Shown one piece after another: positions 15,551 through 22,900 of a stretch of 48,268 bases of DNA (its first letter is position 1; each line of letters opens with the position of its first letter). The notes below the pieces were generated by a model. The model made no database searches. It was not told the origin of the DNA and worked only from the letters and a program-made list of their open reading frames with translations. This DNA is from a virus, in IMG/VR virus record IMGVR_UViG_3300025141_000164, positions 1 through 48,268 of that record. One strand, given 5' to 3'. Position numbers and translations under genes: made by a program.

Positions 15551-15918
15551 TTCTTACGCCTCCAGTTCTTTGTTTTCCCATCTACAGTTGTCTGGGAGGC
15601 TGTGGGCGAGGGCAAGTATCCTCCCCCCGGAACCTTCATCGGGTGCCTCTGGTCCCACGAAACCGCAGTTGAGGTGTTCTCGCCCCCCTTTTGTGTCCGG
15701 GCCTGAGTCTGCATCTTGCCTTTGTAGTTTGGATTAGACCTGTCGGTTTGACGGGACAGCATAGAAGAGGTCGCCGTGGGGGTGCCGTCCGTACTTCTAT
15801 CTTGAGTCTTAGTAGAGCGGACTCGGTGGGCTCCTCCAGAGGCAGCATAGGCATCGGATTTCAGGAGAGCCTTATGCGCTGCCTCTTCTCGTCTCTTTTT
15901 TATTTCTTCAAGGGTCAT
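15547..15918 (-). CDS. Uncharacterised polar protein in the lysis cassette
   Basis: A 123-residue protein with AAGGAG six bases before ATG 15918 (a GTG lies one codon upstream). It starts with a charged helix (LEEIKKRREEAAHKA) and continues with a low-complexity region rich in Ser, Thr, Gln, Arg and Gly. It has no membrane segment and I recognise no domain. Tight coupling on both sides supports expression. Confidence 0.6.
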   Translation of the reverse strand: MTLEEIKKRREEAAHKALLKSDAYAASGGAHRVRSTKTQDRSTDGTPTATSSMLSRQTDRSNPNYKGKMQTQARTQKGGENTSTAVSWDQRHPMKVPGGGYLPSPTASQTTVDGKTKNWRRKK

Positions 15919-15921
15919 CAC

Positions 15922-16140
15922 TCACTCCTTGTGCAGGCGATCAAAGATGATCTCACACAGGATGTCCACGGCGAATCCAATCACTCGGGCTTCCTGCCGT
16001 TCATTCAAGAGGGGCATATTCACATGCTCATTGATGAACGTGACTACCCACTCCCTTTTCTTCTTTCCCATCTTGGGTCCGGGGAAGATGTCTTCCGCGA
16101 GTACGATGGCTTTCTTCATTATCTTTGCGCGATTCTTCAT
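15922..16140 (-). CDS. Small lysis-cassette protein, holin-LLH-like or associated
   Basis: A 72-residue protein: KKAIVLAEDIFPG, then GKKKREWVVTFINE and MPLLNERQEARVIGFAVDILCEIIF. Similar short proteins with AE-x-x-F, KK-x-WVV and PLLNE segments lie beside holins in other phages. The C-terminal helix is hydrophobic but carries acids, so it is amphipathic rather than a clear membrane span. The ribosome site GGAG overlaps the stop of the BhlA-like gene. Confidence 0.65.
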   Translation of the reverse strand: MKNRAKIMKKAIVLAEDIFPGPKMGKKKREWVVTFINEHVNMPLLNERQEARVIGFAVDILCEIIFDRLHKE

Positions 16141-16149
16141 GTTGGGCTC

Positions 16150-16308
16150 CTATTCGATTGATTTTAGTACACGTTCAAACAGTTCTTCATATTTCTTGGT
16201 CATCGAGTTGAGTTGAGCGCCATACTTCTTGTTCTGAAAGATCAAGTACCCGATGAACAGGCCGGTAATGCCCAGATCGATCAGTTGCGCGATGAACTCC
16301 GACTCCAT
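16150..16308 (-). CDS. BhlA/UviB-like holin peptide (52 residues)
   Basis: A short gene read directly from the minus strand: it starts MESEFIAQLIDLG, continues with a hydrophobic segment ITGLFIGYLIF (residues 14-24), and ends with a charged helix containing KKYEELFERVLKS. This layout, an acidic N-terminus, one membrane helix near residue 20 and a charged tail within about 50-70 residues, is that of BhlA/UviB holin-like peptides. The ATG overlaps the stop of the XhlA-like gene by one base (TAATG). It would permeabilise the membrane to release the lysin. Confidence 0.75.
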   Translation of the reverse strand: MESEFIAQLIDLGITGLFIGYLIFQNKKYGAQLNSMTKKYEELFERVLKSIE

Positions 16309-16517
16309 TAGCCTAAGAACTCAATGAGGATGGGCATGACAATTACCAGAACCAGGGTAGCACCCTGCATCTTGAACAGGAGACGGCTGTGGTACTTCAC
16401 CTCTACCTCCAAGTCTGAGATTCGATTCTCACTGACCTTGCCTTTGTTTTCCAGCACGGCTGTGCGAACGTCTAAATCAGATGTCCGTTCCTCTAATTTT
16501 GATACCCGTCTTTCCAT
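16308..16517 (-). CDS. XhlA-like coiled-coil membrane protein
   Basis: A 69-residue protein: residues 1-45 form a charged heptad pattern (RRVSKLEERTSDLDVR, ISDLEVEV), and residues about 51-67 form one hydrophobic helix (ATLVLVIVMPILIEFLG). This is the layout of XhlA-type holin partners. ATG 16517 follows the previous stop by one base; the open frame extends to 16559 but would overlap the previous gene. It is the first of the lysis genes. Confidence 0.65.
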   Translation of the reverse strand: MERRVSKLEERTSDLDVRTAVLENKGKVSENRISDLEVEVKYHSRLLFKMQGATLVLVIVMPILIEFLG

Positions 16518-16518
16518 T

Positions 16519-16803
16519 CTACAGTTTTCCCCGGAGAAACCAAGCCTTTGATACTTCATCCGCTTCAGTAAATGAATCAGGCGTTGAAATGCTATAGCCT
16601 ATATTGTAAGTTTCACCCACGGGGCAAGCGTCAATCAGGGCAAGGTTTCTTGTGTTTGTGCATTCAATCAAAACATGATCAGAATAGGTCGATGCTCGCG
16701 AGGTCGTGCCCATGTCCACGCCCCAAAGCTCACCGGCTTCAACGGCTGAAACCGCCGCTTGTGCTGAAGTCGGGCTGCTGCAGTCAATAGTAATAATAGT
16801 CAT
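16519..16803 (-). CDS. Uncharacterised 94-residue protein
   Basis: The ATG overlaps the stop of the poly-glycine protein by four bases (ATGA). The sequence is beta-rich with several cysteines (IDCSS, IECTN, DACPVG) and lacks a membrane segment. It could be a small partner of the preceding structural protein. No family is recognised. Confidence 0.6.
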   Translation of the reverse strand: MTIITIDCSSPTSAQAAVSAVEAGELWGVDMGTTSRASTYSDHVLIECTNTRNLALIDACPVGETYNIGYSISTPDSFTEADEVSKAWFLRGKL

Positions 16804-17771
16804 AGCGTTGCCCTATTTTGTACGGGCTGAAGATACATGCGGATTTTCTTAATCCGAATCTCGCCCATGCCTGCTGTGTTGGTATGCGTGCCGAACCAAA
16901 GCGCCACATGCCAGAAAGGAGTCAAGGTCTGATCACTAAATTTTGTAGAGTTATCAAACAATTGTTGGTTCAGCATACACATTCCAGCGAATGGAGTGGT
17001 GTTGTCATAGCTACCCGCCTGGATGTTGCATCGCCCGTAAGGCCCAGAGCCTGCTTCTTTTCGCAATGGCGAGGTGGCATAGACAATTGCGTTATGCGCC
17101 CCTGCGCCGCCGCCGCCAGCCTGATTCTTCCACATCATGGTGCCTTGCATTCCAGAATTCGTATCATAGGACTTATAGCCCGACGTATACATGTTGGTGC
17201 GGGTAGACGTTGACGGATCTCCACCATAGTTTTTCGCCACTTGAGCGGCAGACCATTTCACGCTCGATGAATGAACGGGGTTTCCGCCTTGATCGCTCGG
17301 AAAGCCTGCCAGCCCTGCCAGGCATGTCAGGTATGTGCCTTCGGCACCCGGTACTGATCCGCCGGAGATAGGACCGCCGTTCGATGTCGCAAATTCTACC
17401 TCTATTTTGAACTGAATCGCTTCCGGTTCAAACTGATTATCGGTGGCCCCAGCCGGCTTCGAAATGCCCGCATCTTCCCACGGTTTAATGTGGATGTTTC
17501 GAGCCATGAAAAGACCTTTCATTTGTGAGCCCTGGATTCGCATGCCTGCGTTGGCCGTCACAAAATGAAGCTCATCGCCTACTTTTGAAAGCGTAGATCC
17601 CACGGCTGCCGCGCCGCTTCCTGTACTGATGGTCCAGCCATCCGTCGGGTCCAAGGGCAAATCAATCCACTCTTTCCACTCATTCCCGCCGCCTCCGCCG
17701 CCTCCGCCTCCGCCGGCATCTCTTGTGGGAAAAGTCCTCGTTGAAGTTGTTGCTGGGGATGTTCTTGCCAT
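16800..17771 (-). CDS. Probable virion or receptor-binding protein with poly-glycine hinge
   Basis: A 323-residue protein. A short Ser/Thr/Arg-rich N-terminus is followed by ten consecutive glycines (about residues 20-29) and then a Trp-containing, beta-rich domain (WKEWIDLPLD, GWTISTG, FWHVALWFG) ending in MYLQPV. The layout of a short anchor, flexible hinge and jelly-roll-like domain fits a receptor-binding or fibre tip protein, but no family is recognised. Codon and base use look different from the neighbouring late genes (more A/T at third positions), which suggests recent acquisition. It lies between an HNH gene and the lysis cassette. Confidence 0.6.
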   Translation of the reverse strand: MARTSPATTSTRTFPTRDAGGGGGGGGGGNEWKEWIDLPLDPTDGWTISTGSGAAAVGSTLSKVGDELHFVTANAGMRIQGSQMKGLFMARNIHIKPWEDAGISKPAGATDNQFEPEAIQFKIEVEFATSNGGPISGGSVPGAEGTYLTCLAGLAGFPSDQGGNPVHSSSVKWSAAQVAKNYGGDPSTSTRTNMYTSGYKSYDTNSGMQGTMMWKNQAGGGGAGAHNAIVYATSPLRKEAGSGPYGRCNIQAGSYDNTTPFAGMCMLNQQLFDNSTKFSDQTLTPFWHVALWFGTHTNTAGMGEIRIKKIRMYLQPVQNRATL

Positions 17772-18085
17772 TATGCTTTCCTCGATAATTTCTTAGATAC
17801 CTTCTTCCGCATCTTCTTTAGGGGAGTGTCATCGTCGTCCCAATGGTTTCTATTCTGCTTAGTAGATTGTACAGAAAGGTTCTTCAAGCTGTTGTTCCTG
17901 GGATTCCCATCTTTATGGTGGATGTCCTTACCATCCCCCTTATGGGCACGCCCCTCTTTTATCATTCGACGGCGAGCCTTGACCCGCCCTGCGCGGCGCT
18001 TTTTCTCTTTAGGCTTAGAGGCGAACTCCCTATTCTCACATTTATAGTCACGCTTTTTCGGATCTTTGTGGCTTGGACAACTCAT
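17771..18085 (-). CDS. HNH-type endonuclease-like protein
   Basis: A 104-residue very basic protein. The core DIHHKDGNPRNNSLKNL (residues 54-70) matches the beta-beta-alpha metal HNH motif, with H56/H57 and N64/N65 as candidate catalytic and metal residues. C3 and C16 could support a small zinc site. Such short HNH proteins in phages may be homing nucleases or packaging partners. Here it is inside the late operon, far from the terminase, so homing is more likely. It overlaps the upstream gene by four bases. Confidence 0.7.
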   Translation of the reverse strand: MSCPSHKDPKKRDYKCENREFASKPKEKKRRAGRVKARRRMIKEGRAHKGDGKDIHHKDGNPRNNSLKNLSVQSTKQNRNHWDDDDTPLKKMRKKVSKKLSRKA

Positions 18086-18969
18086 TTTTCTTCTTCCGAT
18101 GTTGGAGCAAAGTCCATCCCAGGTCCAACCAGGCCCCGGAGTCGATTTTCATACTGATCTCGTGTCCTTTCCCCCGCCCCAAAGCGAGAACCCGCATCCT
18201 GTAACTGCGCAAGGCCGATAGAATCTGTACGGGCAATCTCGTGTCTGGCTTCTGCTACTCCAAGACGGCGTGCGTGCTCTTGGTCTGCCGCTTTCCCCAC
18301 ACGCGTTGGGACTTTCTGGTTTAGGGGCCATGTCGCTTTCCCTCCCCGGCCAGCCCAGGTATCCCAGTAATCATGGGGATTTACTTGGAGTTCGGAAAGC
18401 TCGCCCTTCGTAGCATCTGTATGTAAAATCTCTCGATCACTTCGGGGCTGAGCAGCCAAACGGTCAACCTCTCCTGCGTAGGCATTCCGGTACGAATCCC
18501 CACTCCGGACCCGGGCGAGTGCGTCTTGGGCAAGAGCGTCTGCCCTTTCTTGCCTCCAGTCCCGTTGTTTTCGGTAAGGCCAAGTACCAGCCCGCCACCC
18601 TTTGTAGAGCCAAGAGTATGGTGGTGACTTTAAGCCCTGTACGAAGCCTTTGCCTGCGTCAAGCCATTTATTCGGGCGGGGAGTGTTTGGAACTTCCCAC
18701 CCCTCGAATGGGTCTTGCCCGGACTTGATCTGAGCAGCCTGCTCTCGGGTCAGATTTGTCCAGGATTGGGGGAGGGTGTCCCCATAATACTCGCGTGCGA
18801 GGTTACCAAGCACTGTTGGGCCATTCTCTGCTGTAAGTGCCGGAAATCCATTGTCGGCTAATTGGGCTGCAATCTCTTCCGGACCAAGCCCAGACTCAGC
18901 ATATTGGGCCATAATCTTATTATAAAGGGATGCCCCCGCCAGCGTGAAGATCTCGTCTTCCGTGAACAT
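18082..18969 (-). CDS. Uncharacterised 295-residue late protein
   Basis: No family is recognised. The N-terminal third is helical and acidic (EEIAAQLADNGFPAL). The middle is rich in Trp, Tyr and Arg (SWLYKGWRAGTWPY, WRQERADALAQDALAR). The rest is polar with repeated short basic helices. It follows two small beta-rich proteins and may be a minor virion component. The ribosome site is AGGGGG. Confidence 0.65.
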   Translation of the reverse strand: MFTEDEIFTLAGASLYNKIMAQYAESGLGPEEIAAQLADNGFPALTAENGPTVLGNLAREYYGDTLPQSWTNLTREQAAQIKSGQDPFEGWEVPNTPRPNKWLDAGKGFVQGLKSPPYSWLYKGWRAGTWPYRKQRDWRQERADALAQDALARVRSGDSYRNAYAGEVDRLAAQPRSDREILHTDATKGELSELQVNPHDYWDTWAGRGGKATWPLNQKVPTRVGKAADQEHARRLGVAEARHEIARTDSIGLAQLQDAGSRFGAGERTRDQYENRLRGLVGPGMDFAPTSEEEK

Positions 18970-18977
18970 GGAGCCCC

Positions 18978-19328
18978 CTAATTGGCAGGCTCAATATCAA
19001 GTTGGACGCTGATTACGCCTGCTCCCGTTACGTCCAGGAAGATTGTTCCCTGGGACCCAGCAGTATCAGTAGGCGCTACTTGGTAGAAGATTCCGGGATC
19101 TTCTTCCTCATCCAGGGGAGTCGCGGTAGCTCCATATGCAAGAACAATAGCGAACGCCGCCCCAGCCGAAGTTTCTCCGACAGTAAGGGTAACATTCCCT
19201 CCTCCTGCTGCACTACAACGGGCACGGCGGACCCACCCTCGAATAGGGGCGGAGACAGAAATCTCGCCATTCCCAGTTCGAGAGCCGACAACTCGGACCC
19301 ATGTCTTCTTATTAGTAGCTCCGGCCAT
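18978..19328 (-). CDS. Small beta-rich virion-like protein
   Basis: A 116-residue protein composed almost entirely of short strands (TWVRVVGS, GNVTLTVGETS, GTIFLDVTGAG) and without long helices. This suggests a small beta-sandwich, for example a decoration or fibre cap. It follows the second decoration-like gene by 12 bases. The sequence TAGG-GGGG-CCTA directly before the ATG could place the ribosome site in a hairpin loop. Confidence 0.65.
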   Translation of the reverse strand: MAGATNKKTWVRVVGSRTGNGEISVSAPIRGWVRRARCSAAGGGNVTLTVGETSAGAAFAIVLAYGATATPLDEEEDPGIFYQVAPTDTAGSQGTIFLDVTGAGVISVQLDIEPAN

Positions 19329-19340
19329 TAGGCCCCCCTA

Positions 19341-19802
19341 TTAGTTCTGGGCAGCCATCATGGTTGGGCAGCAAAATACGCGCCCTGTCGTTAAGCTCTG
19401 CTCGAACACAACCCCAACAAATCGAGCGTTAGCTGGTGCGCCTGCGGTAGTTTTAATCACTCCCTGGTTTGCGGTAGCAGCGAGATAGACGGAGGTTCCG
19501 ACAGCAAAGGCATTAGTGTTTTGGCCCGTGAGCATCATCCAGGGCAGACAGACACCGCGTTTTCCAACTGGAATCGCGTGCTTAGTGATGAGGAGGGGGT
19601 TGTTGGCTCGGGCAGCAGAGGAAGCATCGGCAAGCTCAACAGTCAGGGTAGCGCCGGAAGTAGCCGTCGTTCCCACAGTGCGCTGAAAAGTTACCATACG
19701 ACCGGCGGGAATGACAGCGGCCGTATTGTTAACCACCAGGATTCCTTCTGCGTAAGGGACATTGGTGGCTGGCTTAATGGACTTTTGTTTCAAGACGGGC
19801 AT
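19341..19802 (-). CDS. Capsid-decoration-like protein (DUF2190-type)
   Basis: A 153-residue beta-rich protein with an AEGILVVNNTAAVIPAG start, a long Ala/Thr-rich middle and YLAATANQGVIKT then VGVVFEQ near the end. This resembles DUF2190-type capsid decoration proteins. A second decoration-like gene lies beside the major capsid gene (36146-36667), so this may instead decorate the tail or stem from duplication. An AAGGAG ribosome site precedes the ATG and lies in a five-pair hairpin. Confidence 0.6.
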   Translation of the reverse strand: MPVLKQKSIKPATNVPYAEGILVVNNTAAVIPAGRMVTFQRTVGTTATSGATLTVELADASSAARANNPLLITKHAIPVGKRGVCLPWMMLTGQNTNAFAVGTSVYLAATANQGVIKTTAGAPANARFVGVVFEQSLTTGRVFCCPTMMAAQN

Positions 19803-19906
19803 CGTACTCTCCTTAGAGTCTTCTCAACTATCTTCAGTGAGGCCTCGACATCTTCGTCGAAGTTATTGGAATCTTACTGTGTATTTTAGATTTTGTCGAG
19901 CTTGGA
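19803..19906 (-). promoter_or_regulatory. Gap before the second decoration-like gene with a ribosome-site hairpin
   Basis: On the minus strand, ACTCT (19819-19815) and AGAGT (19810-19806) close an AAGG loop that carries part of the AAGGAG ribosome site, three bases before the ATG. The rest of the gap is AT-rich and has a short palindrome CTTCGTCGAAG near 19852-19862. No convincing promoter is seen. Confidence 0.5.
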
Positions 19907-22900
19907 TTATTTATTTCGTCGATGACGGAATGCCTCGCCCGGTACTGGGGGAGGAAGCTCTTTGTCTCCATGTTCGCGGATAAGACGTTCTCTGGTTTTC
20001 AATGCCATCTCTATCTGCTTCGGAACGTCGATTGGGACCTCTCTCCCGAAACCCGTAATCTCCCTTATCTGTTTCCCGAACCCACCCCCAACTCGGGGGT
20101 CTGTTGCGCGTTTTTGGAAACCGCGAAGCCAAGAGCCTACCTGCGTGCTCGCAATCGGGAGAGCCTGGTAAGCTAAGTAGTTCCCCAAAGGCATCGAGTA
20201 TTTTCCCGTTTCCTCATCATACTCAATGGAGTTCTTGAAGAACTGTGAGAGTCCTGGGGTTTTCGTAAGAATGAGGAGGTCTAAGTTATTGAGCGTCCGC
20301 ATATTACTTCGAATCTCGTAATCAAGATCCGCCCCAGCGGAAGTGAGGAACAACCGCGATCCGTGCTCCATGAAAGGATTCATGGTTCCGAGCATAGGCT
20401 CAAAGAATCGAGCCTCAGCGTCTTCTGCGAACTGGGTGTCTACTCCTGGGACATCGATTCCCAAGAGTTCCCCTACCTTGTTCCCGAAGAGGACCATCCC
20501 AAAGATGCCCGCGAAGGTGAGTTCAGAGGAGTCGAGTGCCGTAATCTGGGGAAGGGTCCATGTAGAGTGAGTATATCTCTTCCCCTCTTCCATCTCATAG
20601 AACTCCCGAGCGGAGAGGTCATAGGGTCGAGTGCCCGTAGTTGCCCGAGTTGAGAGATACCGAGGGTGTGTGAGGGGGGCAAGACGGGAGAGGAGGTCGT
20701 GCCTTTCTATCCCGGCATTGACATTATCCTGGAACACAATGTCTGGGAGGTTTGGCCAGATAAAGAGTTGCTGACGGAGCCTCGCCATCCGAGTGTTCCC
20801 AAGCATCGCGTCTTTGAGTAGTTTCCCCGAGGGTTGGGTAAAGGGAGTGAGGAGAGACTCTGCGATTTGTCGGGTCGAGACTCTCCAGAATCGATAAAAT
20901 GGGATCATCTTTGCGAAGTACGCGGCTTCTAACTTCGTAATCCCATGTTTCCAATCATAGAGAGCGCGGAGAGTTCTCTTCGCCGCTTCTTCTCGGGATG
21001 CTCCTTTCCGGAGAAGCTCACAATACATACCCATCCGCTGTCTATGCTGGATGATGCCTGCATTTAGCTCCCGGTGCCGAGCCCATTCCTTATTAGAAAG
21101 GCCGATCTTGTTCCTCAAATAGAGATGATCATCATCCATCTTAGCCATCAGGCCGATGATGTCCTCCGCGACGAAGTCACTGATGATCCCATCTTCCAGG
21201 GCCCACTTACGAACGTCCTTATATTTAACGACTTGATTGGCTTTCGTAGTAAAGACTCCGGCCTCTCCCCGGAAGATTTGGCCCAAGAAAGGATTGAATA
21301 GGGTGTCCATGATCCCCGGGAGAGCTTCCCGACCCTGTTTATGGGCCCAAGCATTCATCCTAAGCTGCCAATCCTGGGCTCTCCGTCCAATAAAAGGGAG
21401 ATTCGTGGGGAGATTCGAGAAAGTACGGGTTCCTCCTGTCCAGAATCCTGCTTCCAACCATATCTGGCTGAAATCACCGAAGATATTATTGACGTAATAG
21501 CGGGGGTTTGGGATGAGGAGCCCAGTGGTGGCTGATGCTTTCCAGAGGTTTATCCACTCGGTAGTGGCTGAATCAAACCCCGTGGCTGCGTTTGAGAATT
21601 TCCCCCCACGGGTAGCCTCTAACTCTTTCGTGATCTTACCCGCTGCCGCTTCGATCTCGTCGATGAGATTCTTCGGAGTAAAGGCTGCTTTGTGCCCGAC
21701 TGTTCCTGTCTGGATTAGCTCTTTCGTGGCATTGCTCATCTTATTGGCAAGGCCCTTTATGGCAGGAGCCATTAGTGTCAATGCCCGGCTCTCAGAGAGT
21801 GGGAGGCCAAGCATCGCTGCTCCTTCAAGAGCAGCCGCAATATCGTCTACCCCCTCCAGTTCTCCTGAGAATACCCGATTGATATTCCGTGCCGTATTGG
21901 CATCGATGGAGCCCATAGTGGACCGAACCATAAGAGTATTGAAGGCTCCGAGGTTCGCTGCGAGGCCAATGTTTGCTGCTGCGATTGCATGGGACTTAGC
22001 TGCGTTATCCGTCCCTCCAATAACTGCGCGAGTTATCCTCTCCATCTGATCAGCGAACTTCTTATAGCTCATCCCCGGTTTCTTGAGGGTCCGATGCGCT
22101 ACAGCGAGGAGAACGGCGGCTTGAGCCGAGGTAATCGTCCCTGAGTCTGAGCGAATCCACATACGAGAGAGGCCGACAAGGGCCTTCGAGACCCCGACTT
22201 CTCCGGATTGCTTTGCGAGGTTAGGGAGGGCAGACACAAGCTGGTCAGGGAGTTCTTCTAAAATCCGGGCAAGGTCTTCTCCCCCGATCCCCGCCTCAAG
22301 CAGTTCATCTGAACGTGTACCAAGGAGCCTACTAAACTCCTTCTCCATTCTTAGGCGAACAACCTGCGCTTCATTAGCGAGGTCTTCCGCTTTCGCGGGA
22401 TTAACTCGGGTGTCTCCTATTATTTGGCGAACAGCTTTTATGAAGGGAGAGCCAGCCCCCGTAGCAGCCTGCCATTCGCTCGGGATTCCTGGGGAAGAAG
22501 TAATCTTGGGCGAAAGTCTCGTCTTCCCCTCTACGGTTTCTCGGAGGAACTTCTTATTCTGGGTGAGCATAATCCCACCCTTCTTAGCGGCGTTCCAGTC
22601 AAGATAGGTAACCACCCTCTCGATGGTGTCTTTTCCGAGATGCTTTGCATGAGCGATATCAAGCATCTCAGAGCTAAACCGAGTCATAAGATGCTCAGTG
22701 CTCTTAAAGATTGCTGCCTGTTTCTCCCCGATATTCCCCAAACGAGAGAGGATAGGATCTCCAAAAGTCCCCATCCGACGGCGGTTCCACCAGTTGGTGA
22801 GCCCAGCAGTAGTAGGGACTATGGGAAGGAATACGTCCTTATCTTTTCCCTTCTTTCCGTCTTCTCCAATCTTCCCCTTTCTCGTCCACAACTTGTTTCG

